A stretch of 64,000 nucleotides of DNA from an uncultured Polaribacter sp. (GTDB taxonomy: Bacteria; Bacteroidota; Bacteroidia; Flavobacteriales; Flavobacteriaceae), in the NCBI RefSeq assembly GCF_947497125.1, contig NZ_CANMFI010000006.1, positions 124,001 to 188,000 of the forward strand, written 5' to 3'. Below, piece by piece: positions 1 through 9,142 of the stretch. Position 1 is the first letter of the stretch. Each line of letters begins with the position of its first letter. The notes under the pieces were generated by a model, which saw nothing but the letters and a program-made list of their open reading frames with translations, was not told the origin of the DNA and did not search any database. Both the position numbers and the translations under genes were made by a program.

Positions 1-21
1 GTTTTAATAGGTAAAATATTC

Positions 22-1608
22 TTAACTAAAAATAAGATATGTAGCTATTACAATGGCGCAAATTACCACTCCAAAAGTTTTAACATGTTTCCATGGTGTA
101 ACATCTACTTGATTTGTGTACTCTTGCACGTAATCTGTTTCTCTTGGTTTTATTTTTCCAATTACTAACATTAAGATAATTGTTAAAACAAATGCTGCAA
201 ATTGAAAATGTAAAAAATGAGGTAAATCCATTTCTAAACCTTTTGATAAAACGATATACGTTACATAAAAAGTAAATGCGAATATAATTCCAGCTTTTGC
301 TGCAATAGCTGGAACTCTTTTTGTTAATACACCTACTACAATAACTGTTAAAATTGGTACACTATACGCTCCGTTTACGGTTTGTAAATATCCAAAAAGG
401 CCGTCTGATGCATAGTATAAAAAGGGCGCTACAAACATAGAAAAGATGGCTAAAAAGATTCCAAAACGTTTACCTACAGTAACTACTTTTTTATCTTCTG
501 CATCTTTATTGATATATTGTTTGTATATATCAACACCAAAAAGTGTTACACAACTGTTTAGGGCAGAGTTAAATGAGCTTAAAATAGCGCCAAACATAAC
601 CGCGGCAAAAAAGCCAACTAAATAGGTAGGCAACACCTCTGCCACTAATCTTGGGTAGGCAACATCATTGTTTGTTAAAACTTCTCCTCCCCATTTATGA
701 TAGGCAATTATTCCAGGAAGTACCACTATAATAGGACCTAAAATTTTTATAACAGCAGCTAATGTTAATCCTTTTTGTCCTTCTGCTAAATTTTTTGCAC
801 CCAAAGCACGTTGAATAATTTGTTGGTTTGTTCCCCAGTAAAATAGTTGTACCAGCATCATTCCTGTAAAAATAGTTGCGAAAGGAATTGAAGATTCTGC
901 ACCTCCAATTGCATCTAATTTTTCTGGATATTCACTTGTTAATTTTGAAATACCCCCAAAGAAACTTCCATCATCACTAATAGACATCAAACCAAAAACA
1001 GGAATTAATAAACCACCAATTAACAAGCCAATTGCATTTATAGTATCTGATACAGCTACAGCTTTTAAGCCACCAAAAATGGCGTAAATAGAGCCTATAA
1101 CGCCAATGCTTATTACACAAATCCAAATAGATTGCCACTCTGTAACGCCTAATAGCTCTGGCAGATTAAACATGCCGCTTATTCCAAGAGAACCAGAATA
1201 CAAAACGATAGGCAACAGAACTATTGCATATCCTGATAAAAATAAACCAGAAGTCATTGCTTTTGTAGTGGTATCAAAACGTCTTTCTAAATAGGTCGGA
1301 ATCGTAGAAATACCTCCTTTTAAATATCTTGGTAATAAATAAATAGCGGTAATTACCATAGCAATTGCGGCTAAAGTTTCCCAAGCCATTACTAAAATAC
1401 CATCTGCATAGGCGCTTCCGTTTAGTCCTACAATTTGCTCTGTAGATAAATTTGTTAGTAATAAAGAACCTGCAATAACGGTAGCTGTTAGGCTTCTTCC
1501 TCCTAAAAAGTATCCATCTGAAGTATTTTCGTTTGTGCCTTTGGTTGCCAAATAAGCAATGATTGCCACTAGTAAAGTAAAACCTATAAATGAAATGATT
1601 CCTAACAT
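22..1608 (-). CDS. Sodium/sugar symporter, SSS family (vSGLT-like)
   Basis: Inner-membrane sodium-coupled sugar uptake protein of 528 residues. The protein is almost entirely hydrophobic segments, consistent with about 14 transmembrane helices. The N-terminal third (LTNLSTEQIVGLNGSAYADG, residues 51-70) closely resembles vSGLT-type galactose transporters, and GGLKAVAVSD at 179-188 is the solute:sodium symporter family signature. It is the last gene of a minus-strand operon behind regulator, xylB and xylA, so D-xylose is the inferred substrate; the family also carries galactose, glucose and other solutes. A strong hairpin terminator separates it from xylA, so it may receive only read-through or have its own weak promoter. 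The start ATG fits the usual N-terminus. Family is secure; substrate is inference from context. Confidence 0.9.
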   Translation of the reverse strand: MLGIISFIGFTLLVAIIAYLATKGTNENTSDGYFLGGRSLTATVIAGSLLLTNLSTEQIVGLNGSAYADGILVMAWETLAAIAMVITAIYLLPRYLKGGISTIPTYLERRFDTTTKAMTSGLFLSGYAIVLLPIVLYSGSLGISGMFNLPELLGVTEWQSIWICVISIGVIGSIYAIFGGLKAVAVSDTINAIGLLIGGLLIPVFGLMSISDDGSFFGGISKLTSEYPEKLDAIGGAESSIPFATIFTGMMLVQLFYWGTNQQIIQRALGAKNLAEGQKGLTLAAVIKILGPIIVVLPGIIAYHKWGGEVLTNNDVAYPRLVAEVLPTYLVGFFAAVMFGAILSSFNSALNSCVTLFGVDIYKQYINKDAEDKKVVTVGKRFGIFLAIFSMFVAPFLYYASDGLFGYLQTVNGAYSVPILTVIVVGVLTKRVPAIAAKAGIIFAFTFYVTYIVLSKGLEMDLPHFLHFQFAAFVLTIILMLVIGKIKPRETDYVQEYTNQVDVTPWKHVKTFGVVICAIVIATYLIFS

Positions 1609-1633
1609 ATTTTGATTGATTTTTAAAAGATTA

Positions 1634-1670
1634 ATAAAAAAACCTCATAGTTTTTAAAAGCTATGAGGTT
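1634..1670 (-). terminator. Rho-independent terminator after xylA
   Basis: A perfect 10-bp stem (AACCTCATAG at 1641-1650 with CTATGAGGTT at 1661-1670) is followed on the minus strand by a run of seven T. It lies between xylA and the symporter gene and would reduce symporter transcription relative to xylA. Confidence 0.85.
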
Positions 1671-1689
1671 CGAAATATACTAAAATATA

Positions 1690-3006
1690 CTAAATATATT
1701 GGTTAATTATATTTTCAAATAATTCTTGTTTGCCACTTTGCAAACTTAATTCACCATTTTCTTGTGCAATTTTATATAAGTCAGATAATTCTAATTTTCC
1801 TGTTTCAAAGTCTTTCCCTTTTCCGCTGTCAAAAGAGCTGTATCTTTTTTCTCTTAAAGAATTGTAAGATGAAGAAGTAATAATTTTATCTGCAGTAATT
1901 AATGCCCTTGCAAAAGTATCTGCACCACCAATGTGTGCTAAAAATACATCTTCCATATCTGTAGAGTTTCTTCTAATTTTTGCATCAAAATTAACACCAC
2001 CACCTTGCAAACCTCCAGCTTCTAAGAAAACCAACATTGCTTCTGTGGTTTCTTGAATGTTGTTTGGAAATTGATCTGTATCCCAGCCGTTTTGGTAATC
2101 TCCTCTATTGGCATCTATACTTCCTAACATTCCTGCTTTGGCTGCAACGGCTAATTCGTGTTGCATGGTATGTTGTGCCAAAGTAGCGTGGTTTACTTCA
2201 ATATTCATTTTAAAATCTTTGTCTAATCCATACTCTTTTAAGAATCCGATTGCAGTTGCAGAATCAAAATCATATTGATGCTTCATAGGCTCCATTGGTT
2301 TTGGTTCTATAAAAAAAGTTCCTTTAAAGCCTTGTGCTCTTGCGTAGTCTCTTGCCATGGTTAAAAACTGTCCCATATGGTCTAATTCACGACCCATATC
2401 TGTGTTTAGTAAAGACATGTATCCTTCTCTACCTCCCCAAAAAACATAATTTTCTCCACCTAATTTAATAGTAGCATCTAGTGCTAATTTTACTTGGCCA
2501 CCAGCTCTTGCAACTACATTAAAATCAGGATTTGTAGAAGCACCATTCATGTAACGTGGATTTGAAAAACAGTTTGCTGTTCCCCATAATAGTTTTACAC
2601 CACTTTCTGCTTGTTTTCCTTTAATGTAATCTGTAATGGTATGCAGTCTTGCTTCTGATTCTGCAAAAGTTGCTCCTTCTTGAATTAAATCGTAATCGTG
2701 AAAACAGAAATAATCAAATCCCATTTTATTGATAAATTCGAAAGCAGCATCTGCTTTGTCTTTTGCAGCCTGAATAGGATCTGATGCTTGGTCCCAGGCA
2801 AAATTTTGTGTTCCTGGTCCAAAAGGATCACCTCCTTGTCCGCAGAAAGTATGCCAATAAGCAATTGCAAATTTAAAATGCTCACGCATTGTTTTTCCTG
2901 CTACTACTTGTTCTGGATTGTAGTATTTAAAAGCCATAGGATTGTCTGACTCTTTACCTTCAAATTTAATTTTTTCGATTCCTTTAAAATATTCTTTATT
3001 TGCCAT
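1690..3006 (-). CDS. xylA: Xylose isomerase
   Basis: Converts D-xylose to D-xylulose in the cytoplasm. The 438-residue length is typical of class II XylA. The catalytic His-Asp pair is visible as FHDYD (H103, D106), the metal-site segment [10 protein letters not shown] ends at residue 240 (E234, K236), and VFWGGREGY at 188-196 is the family signature. It is the third gene of the minus-strand unit GntR regulator, xylB, xylA, symporter. A 146-bp gap containing a REP-like element separates it from xylB. A terminator hairpin follows immediately. In this locus it would feed xylose released from an algal polysaccharide into the pentose phosphate pathway. Confidence 0.97.
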   Translation of the reverse strand: MANKEYFKGIEKIKFEGKESDNPMAFKYYNPEQVVAGKTMREHFKFAIAYWHTFCGQGGDPFGPGTQNFAWDQASDPIQAAKDKADAAFEFINKMGFDYFCFHDYDLIQEGATFAESEARLHTITDYIKGKQAESGVKLLWGTANCFSNPRYMNGASTNPDFNVVARAGGQVKLALDATIKLGGENYVFWGGREGYMSLLNTDMGRELDHMGQFLTMARDYARAQGFKGTFFIEPKPMEPMKHQYDFDSATAIGFLKEYGLDKDFKMNIEVNHATLAQHTMQHELAVAAKAGMLGSIDANRGDYQNGWDTDQFPNNIQETTEAMLVFLEAGGLQGGGVNFDAKIRRNSTDMEDVFLAHIGGADTFARALITADKIITSSSYNSLREKRYSSFDSGKGKDFETGKLELSDLYKIAQENGELSLQSGKQELFENIINQYI

Positions 3007-3060
3007 TTTTTTTAGATTGTTTAATTGTTTGTTCGTGTATTTATTTAATTGTTCTGTGTT

Positions 3061-3147
3061 GCGTTAGGGATTGAACGTTCTGTTTGAGCTCTCACGCTTT
3101 TGGGCGTGAAGCGAGTAGAGAAAGCCCGACCTTTTTAGGGAACGCCC
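3061..3147. repeat. REP-like palindromic element
   Basis: The gap between xylB and xylA is more GC-rich than its surroundings. It begins GCGTTAGGGATTGAA and ends AGCCCGACC...AGGGAACGCCC. The outer ends GCGTT and AACGC are complementary, and an internal hairpin CACGC-TTTTGG-GCGTG sits in the middle. From memory, elements with these two ends are dispersed in intergenic regions of Flavobacteriaceae; only one copy is in this window, so dispersal cannot be confirmed here. It may stabilise or process the xylB-xylA mRNA. Confidence 0.55.
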
Positions 3148-3152
3148 AAATT

Positions 3153-4640
3153 CTAGTTATTTAAAACGAGTTCTAATTCTTTTTTCCAATTTTTATAAGC
3201 CTCCATATATGGTTTTTGGTCTTTAAATGGTGTAAATGTCATTACATGATCATTTTCCATAATGTTTTTGCCAAAAGACTCAAAATCTCCTGTATGTAAA
3301 TTTGCTGCTCTTGCTGCTCCAATAGCACCTGTGGTGTTGTAAATTTCTATTTCTTGTTGAATTAATGTAGCAACTGTGTTTGCAAAAATTTCTGATCGAA
3401 ATAAATTGTCATTTCCTGCTCTAATAACAGCCGGGTTTATACCATCTGATTTTAGAATTTCAATTCCGTAATAAAAAGAAAAAGCAATTCCTTCTAAAGC
3501 TGCTCTACACAAATGCCCTTTGTGATGGTTGTTTAGGTTCATGTTAACAATTCTGGTGCCAATTTCTTGGTTGTCTAGCATGCGTTCTGCGCCGTTTCCA
3601 AAAGGGATCAAACAAACACCATCAGACCCAATTGTAATCTCAGACGCTAAAGTATTCATTTCTTCGTAAGATGAAACAGCTAAGTTATTTAAAAGCCATC
3701 TGTATTGGATGCCTGCGCCATTAATACATAATAATTTACCAATTCTTGCAGCGGCTCCTTTTGTATAATTTACATGAGCAAAATTATTTACTCTTGCACT
3801 TTCTTTGGCAGATAAACTATCGGTAACGGCATATACAACCCCAGAAGTGCCACCTGTTGCTGCAACTTCTCCTGGATTAAAGACGTTTAATGAAAGGGCA
3901 TTGTTTGGTTGATCTCCTGCTCGGTAAAAAATAGGGGTTCCTACGGCTAAACCACTTTCTGCAGCACCTTTTTCATCTACTTTAGATTGCATGCTAAAGG
4001 TATCTACAATATCTGGCACTAGAGCCGAATGAATGCCATAATATTCTAGCAAAAAATTAGCCACTGTATCCTTTTTAAAGTCCCAGAAAATTCCTTCAGA
4101 AAGTCCTGATATTGTTGTGTTTATTGTATTAGAAAATTGGTAGGCAATAAAATCTCCAGGCAACATAAATTTATGAATCTGCTTGTAAATTTCAGGTTCA
4201 TTTTCTTGTACCCATTTTAATTTAGATGCTGTAAAATTAGCTGGAGAGTTTAACAATTGTGCAGCACATTGTTCTACCCCAATATCTGCAAAAGCTTTGT
4301 TGCCAGTTTCTACAGCTCTACTATCGCACCAAATAATACTTTTACGAAGTGGATTTCCTTTTGTGTCAACTAAAACTAAACCGTGCATTTGATAAGAAAT
4401 GCCAATTCCTTTTATCTGCTCTTTGTGAACATTGTATTTTTTTTGAAGACTTTTTATAGCATTGCAAATATGCAACCACCAATCTAAAGGTTCTTGTTCT
4501 GCCCAGCCATTCTTTTGGGCAAACATGCTCATTTCTTCTTCTGGTTCTTGAACTACGCCAATGCTTTTGCCAGATTTTATTTCTACTAATGCTGCTTTAA
4601 TTGAAGAGCTTCCTATATCTAATCCTAAATAATAATTCAT
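3153..4640 (-). CDS. xylB: Xylulokinase (FGGY family)
   Basis: Phosphorylates D-xylulose to D-xylulose 5-phosphate. The 495-residue FGGY kinase starts with the phosphate-binding motif LGLDIGSSSIKAA, has the sugar-side segment ISYQMHGLVLVD and WCDSRA, and the catalytic aspartate region GDQPNNALSLN followed by ATGGTSGVVYAV. The stop of the upstream regulator gene and the start of xylB overlap by one base at 4640, which indicates translational coupling. Placement between the regulator and xylA makes xylulose the expected substrate. Confidence 0.93.
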   Translation of the reverse strand: MNYYLGLDIGSSSIKAALVEIKSGKSIGVVQEPEEEMSMFAQKNGWAEQEPLDWWLHICNAIKSLQKKYNVHKEQIKGIGISYQMHGLVLVDTKGNPLRKSIIWCDSRAVETGNKAFADIGVEQCAAQLLNSPANFTASKLKWVQENEPEIYKQIHKFMLPGDFIAYQFSNTINTTISGLSEGIFWDFKKDTVANFLLEYYGIHSALVPDIVDTFSMQSKVDEKGAAESGLAVGTPIFYRAGDQPNNALSLNVFNPGEVAATGGTSGVVYAVTDSLSAKESARVNNFAHVNYTKGAAARIGKLLCINGAGIQYRWLLNNLAVSSYEEMNTLASEITIGSDGVCLIPFGNGAERMLDNQEIGTRIVNMNLNNHHKGHLCRAALEGIAFSFYYGIEILKSDGINPAVIRAGNDNLFRSEIFANTVATLIQQEIEIYNTTGAIGAARAANLHTGDFESFGKNIMENDHVMTFTPFKDQKPYMEAYKNWKKELELVLNN

Positions 4641-5641
4641 TATAAAGATTCTCTTAAAATTAACTTTGTAGGTACATAATATTGCATTTTATTGTCTTGA
4701 AGTACAAATTCTGCAGCTTTTTTACCTAACTCTTCAAAGTCAGTAGAAACTACAGAAATTCCTTTATATATAAATTTTTTCATAGGAGTTTCATTGTAAG
4801 ATAGAAAACCTACGTCTATTCCTGGTTCAAGGTTTTTAGCTTTACATTGTTCTAAAAAAAAGCCCAACATTCTGTCACTTAAGCTTATATAAGCAATATC
4901 TTTTTTTATAATTAAAGAATTTGGATTTTTGATTATTTTGTATTTAAATTCGAATTGAATACAGAATTTTTTTAAATATGTTAAGGTTTCTTTAGGGTGA
5001 TAAGTGAAATCTGGATACAAAAACACAATCTCTTTAAATTTTCTTAGTGAGTTTAATGCTATTTTTAAAGTTTTAAAAAAGGCTTTTCCAAAATCTTGAA
5101 AAACATAATTATTATTGTTGTTAGAATGAATATTCCAATCTAAAAGCAATAACTTATCATTATCTAGATCAGAAATTAAAGAAGACATTTCTTTGTGATT
5201 AAATGGCATTACAATGTATTTATAATATTCACCCTTACTATTTTCTAATATTACTTTTAAATTATCGATATCATAGTGATGAAAATACATATCAGTAGTA
5301 ATATTGTCTGGTAATTCTTTAACAAAAGCGTGATATACAACTTCTTTATAGGCTTTAAAAGTATCTAGAACTAATAAAACTTTTTTAATATTGCTAGCAA
5401 CATAATAACCTCTTGTAGGAACAGAATCTATAGTGCCATTTTCTTTTAAGATTTTATAAGCTCTAAAAACAGTATCTCTTGAGAGTTTAGTGTGTTTAGA
5501 CATTTCACTTACAGAAAGCAATGCATCTCCCTTTTTTAATAAATTTTCTGTAATTGCATTATTTATCGCATTAACTAATTGTATATATTTTGGAATTTTA
5601 TTCTTTTGATTTACATTAAATACAAATAATTCGTTTTTCAT
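4640..5641 (-). CDS. GntR-type transcriptional regulator with sugar-binding-like C-terminus
   Basis: A 333-residue regulator heading the xylose operon. Residues about 10-80 form a GntR winged helix-turn-helix (YIQLVNAINNAITENLLKKGD, then LSVSEMSKHTKLSRDTVFRAYKILKENG and the wing GTIDSVPTRGYYVA). The remainder resembles a periplasmic-binding-protein/LacI-type ligand domain, ending DVGFLSYNETPMKKFIYKGISVVSTDFEELGKKAAEF. It is a paralogue of the regulator at 43943-44983, with the same architecture and the same C-terminal pattern. It is probably a xylose- or xyloside-responsive repressor. Two palindromes overlapping its own -7 region suggest autoregulation. Ligand and operator are inference. Confidence 0.88.
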   Translation of the reverse strand: MKNELFVFNVNQKNKIPKYIQLVNAINNAITENLLKKGDALLSVSEMSKHTKLSRDTVFRAYKILKENGTIDSVPTRGYYVASNIKKVLLVLDTFKAYKEVVYHAFVKELPDNITTDMYFHHYDIDNLKVILENSKGEYYKYIVMPFNHKEMSSLISDLDNDKLLLLDWNIHSNNNNNYVFQDFGKAFFKTLKIALNSLRKFKEIVFLYPDFTYHPKETLTYLKKFCIQFEFKYKIIKNPNSLIIKKDIAYISLSDRMLGFFLEQCKAKNLEPGIDVGFLSYNETPMKKFIYKGISVVSTDFEELGKKAAEFVLQDNKMQYYVPTKLILRESL

Positions 5642-5650
5642 TCTGCTTTG

Positions 5651-5684
5651 TGTTAAGTTAACAAATATAAAAACAAGTTTTTAT
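5651..5684. promoter_or_regulatory. Two palindromes over the xyl-operon promoter (candidate GntR operators)
   Basis: Two perfect inverted repeats sit between the direct-repeat element and the start codon of the regulator gene: ATAAAAAC-AA-GTTTTTAT (5667-5684, 8-bp arms) and TGTTAA-G-TTAACA (5651-5663, 6-bp arms). Both overlap the minus-strand -7 box TATATTTG (5669 down to 5662). Dimeric GntR proteins bind such palindromes, so a repressor bound here would block the operon's own promoter. The binding protein is inferred from position. Confidence 0.55.
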
Positions 5685-5706
5685 CTATCTATACTGTTCC
5701 ATCCTG
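5662..5706 (-). promoter_or_regulatory. Direct-repeat promoter of the xylose operon
   Basis: Read on the minus strand: CAGGATG GAA CAGTATA (5706 down to 5690), then 20 bp, then a perfect -7 box TATATTTG (5669 to 5662). The start codon at 5641 follows about 20 bp later. It is the only minus-strand member of a set of nine identically arranged promoters in this window, and ties xylose catabolism to the polysaccharide and rhamnose genes. Confidence 0.7.
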
Positions 5707-6352
5707 AAATTATTAGACTTGTTTTTTTTAAATTTTTAAGCATTTTTTTATTGATTTTGTCAAAGTGTTTTTTACAAAAAAAACTCTCCAATTTCAGATT
5801 GATTTTAAATTACTCCATTTTCATCATTACTACCCTTTATGTTTGCAGATCTTTTTAAATTTACATTTTTTGAAGAAAATAGATATAAGATGTCGTTTTT
5901 TTAAATCAATTAGTTTCTTGTTCTTCCTTTTTTTTTGTCGGAATTATATTTAAAATTATTGTTGTCCGATAAAAGAACCAATCCCGAAATTTCGAGAAAA
6001 ACTCTGTGCTAACTAATTGACAAATAGTAGTAATTAAACTTAAAATAGTCTTTATTTCTCTTTAAAATTTGTTTTTAAAAAAGCAAGGTATCATTTTTAA
6101 AAAAATCTTAAAAAACCATATTTTAATAGAATTTAAGAACCTAAAATGGCTTTAATCGGACATTGATGATTTAAAATACTATCTAAGTTTAAATCTTGTA
6201 TCAATCATATTTGTGAATTTAAGGTTGTTGCTTTTTTAATTTTAGGAGGAGAGTAAAACACAAATCTATTTTCTTTAATAAAATGTTTTGATTTAAATGT
6301 TAGTTCTAAAAGTTTAGTTTTTCTCTTATAAAATTTTTTTACTTAAAAAAAA
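5707..6352. other. Non-coding divergent intergenic region
   Basis: About 650 bp of very AT-rich DNA between the divergent xylose operon and the first GH2 gene, without a credible gene. It contains a near-perfect palindrome around CGAAATTTCG (5985-5994) and an inverted 8-bp pair TGTCCGAT (5963-5970) and ATCGGACA (6155-6162) about 185 bp apart. These could be further regulator sites. A 62-codon open frame at 5765-5953 is Phe/Leu-rich low-complexity sequence and is not convincing. Confidence 0.4.
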
Positions 6353-6397
6353 CATTATAGTGCAGGATAGTATTTACCGTTTTTTACTCTAATATTA
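6353..6397 (+). promoter_or_regulatory. Direct-repeat promoter of the first GH2 gene
   Basis: CATTATA GTG CAGGATA (6353-6369), then 20 bp, then an AT-rich -7-like sequence TAATATTA (6390-6397), a poor match to TAnnTTTG. The ATG of the GH2 gene follows at 6420. Same geometry as the other eight members. Confidence 0.6.
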
Positions 6398-6419
6398 TTT
6401 TTTAAAATATATATTTAAA

Positions 6420-9017
6420 ATGAAAGTTGTTGTAACCCTAATTTTAGTGAGTTTTGTATGTCTTTTATCAGCTCAAAATATACGTCATATAGAAACTATA
6501 AATGAAGATTGGAGTTTTTTTAAAGGCGAAATTGAAAATCCTTTTTCGAATGAAAAAACCACAATTTGGGAGTCAGTAACATTGCCTCACTCTTGGAATA
6601 CGCTAGATATTTTAGATGATGAAGATGGGTATTATAGAGGTGATGGATGGTATAAGAAAACAATGGATATTCCTAAAGTTTTTGAAAATCAGCAAGTTTT
6701 TATAGTATTTGAAGCCGCCAATCAAGTTACATCAGTATTTGTAAATGGAGAACCTGTAGGCGAAGATCATATTGGTGGTTATACAACGTTTGCAAGAGAT
6801 GTTACTGTTTTTTTAAAAGAAGGTAAAAATGAAATATCAGTTAAAGTAAACAATGCACACCATGATGAAATTATACCACAGTCTGCAGATTTTTCTTTTT
6901 ACGGAGGTATTTATAGAGATATTCATCTGGTAATTACCAAACCAATTCATTTTGAAGTGGCTAATCTAGGAACAAATGCTGTATTTATTACTACACCAGA
7001 AGTTTCTAGATTAGCCGCAAAAGTAGCGGTAAGAGCGAAATTGGTTCGCCCTAAAAAAGGAACTTATTATGTAAAGCAATCCTTGTTTGATGATAAGCGT
7101 AACTTGGTGAAAACGGTGCAATCAAAATCTAAATATGGTAAAGAAGTAGTCAGTTCTTTTACTGTTGAAAATCCGTATTTATGGTCGCCAGAAAACCCAT
7201 ATTTATATACTTTAATTACAGAAATTGTAGATGCTAAAGATAAAGTGTATGATAGAGTAGAGAATCCTGTAGGGTTCAGGTGGTTTCATTTTGATGCAAA
7301 TAAAGGTTTTTTTATCAATGGAAAACAAACCAAATTAATTGGCACCAATAGACATCAGGATTTTTATAAAAAAGCAAATGCAGTTTCTGATGAAGTTCAT
7401 AGAAACGACATGAAACTGCTAAAAGAAATGGGTATTAACTTTTTAAGAATTGCCCATTACCCTCAAGACCCTACAATTTTAGAAATGTGCAATAAAATGG
7501 GAATTATTGCTACCGTAGAAATTCCTTTTGTAGACAAAGCTGCTGCCAATGAAAAAGGGAAACAGAATACTGTAAATATGCTAAAAGAAGCCATTCGTTT
7601 TAACTACAATCATCCTGCAATTGTAGCGTGGAATTTAGGAAACGAAACTACTATGAAAGCACCAAGTGATTTAGGGGAAGCCTACACAAAACATTTTATA
7701 GAAACGCACAAAATTTTAGCAGAAACCATTAAAAAAGAAGATAAAACTAGATATTCATACACAGTTTTTTTTAGAGAACCTGCGTATCAAGATAAATTAG
7801 GAATTCGATTTACAGAAATTGTTGGTTACAACAAATATTACGGATGGTACAAAGAAGAGTTAAAGGATATTGATAAAAATTTAAGAGATTTAGTAAAACG
7901 TACCTTAGCTTTAGATCCAGACAAGCCTTTTATTTTAAGCGAGTATGGTGGCGGCGCAGATCCAAGGTTAAGAACTTACAATCCAACCCGGTTTGATTTT
8001 AGTGTAGAATATCAGTTTTTGTTACACAAAGCCTATATGAAAGCTATTTTAGAAATTCCAGAAATTGTAGGTGCAAATGTTTGGAATTATGCAGATTTCC
8101 AAGTAGAACATCGTAAAGATGCTGTGCCTCATATTAATAACAAAGGGTTAGTTTCTGTAGATAGAAAAAAGAAAGATGCCTATTATTTATACCAGGCTTT
8201 ACTAAGTACAACCCCATTTGTAGCGATTGCTTCTAAAGGTTGGTTAAAAAGAGCGGGTATTGCAGATATTGAAGGCGGAAGTATTGCAACACAACCTATT
8301 ACAATTGTTGGGAATGGAGAAGAGGTTGAATTGTTGATAAACGGAACTTCATTGGGTAAAAAAACATTCGATTTTTCTACAGCTGTATTTAATGTTCCTT
8401 TGCAACAGGGGTGAAATTTAATTGAAGTAGTATCTAACAAAGAGAGTAAAACAATTAAAGATTTTGCGACTATAGAATTTACCTTACAGCCTAAAAACTT
8501 TAAAAGTAAAACCAATCCTTTTAAAGAAATTGCTATCAATGTTGGGTCTTATTGCTATTTTACAGAAACCCATAATTTAGATTATCTTTGGATGCCAGAT
8601 AAAGAATATTCAGCAGGAAGTTTTGGATTTGTTGGAGGAGATTATTTACGATTTAAAAGCAAACGAAGAAATAATATTGGTACAGATGTTAGTATAAAAG
8701 GCACAGAGAATGATCCCATTTATCAAACACAAGTAATCGGTTTAGATGCCTATAAATTTGAGGTTCCAAAAGGAACTTATGAGTTAACATTATTAATGGC
8801 AGAGTTAAAAACCAGAAATGAAAATATAATGGATATCTCTGTTAATAATAAAAAAATCTGGACAAACATCAACCTAAAAAAACAATTTGGTAGTGATAGA
8901 GGTGTAGAAAAACGTTTCTTAATTTCTGTGGATGATACTAATGGAATTACTATCGATTTTAAAGCAATTAAAGGAGAAACAAGATTAAGTGGTGTTAAGT
9001 TAAGAAAGGTAAATTAG
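6420..9017 (+). pseudogene. GH2 glycoside hydrolase with malectin-like C-terminus, interrupted by an in-frame TGA
   Basis: One reading frame of 865 codons plus stop is broken by a single TGA at 8412-8414 (codon 665). The frame continues unchanged to the TAA at 9015-9017. The first part has a signal peptide (about 1-18), a GH2 sugar-binding jelly roll, an Ig-like domain and a TIM barrel with acid/base E409 (WNLGNET) and nucleophile E508 (LSEYGGG). After the barrel come beta-sandwich segments and, past the stop, a malectin-like domain (INVGSYCYFTE..., LDYLWMPDKEYSAGSFGF). The stop falls where a Trp (TGG) codon would give GWNLIEV. A truncated 664-residue enzyme keeping the whole catalytic core could still be made. 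Likely beta-galactosidase or beta-glucuronidase-type activity on algal oligosaccharides. A sequencing error is the alternative. Confidence 0.8.
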
Positions 9018-9067
9018 TTGACTGCTCATTAAAAATAACAAAATTTTAAAGATTTTTTTAGTTAAAA

Positions 9068-9112
9068 CAGTATAGTGCAGGATACTTTAAGTAAATAAGT
9101 TTGTTATATTGC
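9068..9112 (+). promoter_or_regulatory. Direct-repeat promoter of the T9SS-secreted protein gene
   Basis: CAGTATA GTG CAGGATA (9068-9084), 20 bp, then TATATTGC (9105-9112) as the -7 box. A second TAnnTTTG match, TAAGTTTG at 9096-9103, is nearer but does not fit the common 20-bp spacing. The start codon follows at 9143. Confidence 0.65.
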
Positions 9113-9142
9113 ATATCTATTAACTAATTAAAATATTAAATC

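Noticed and set aside
5765..5953. 62-codon open frame in the divergent intergenic region
   Set aside because: Its Phe/Leu-rich low-complexity sequence is what AT-rich DNA gives by chance; no supporting start or neighbour context.
8412..8414. TGA as selenocysteine or recoded codon
   Set aside because: The position suits Trp, no SECIS-like structure is evident, and TGA is used as a normal stop elsewhere in the window.
9071..9084. TATAGTGCAGGATA read as a single inverted repeat
   Set aside because: Only some sites show partial two-fold symmetry; the 10-bp direct repeat with fixed 20-bp spacing explains all nine sites.
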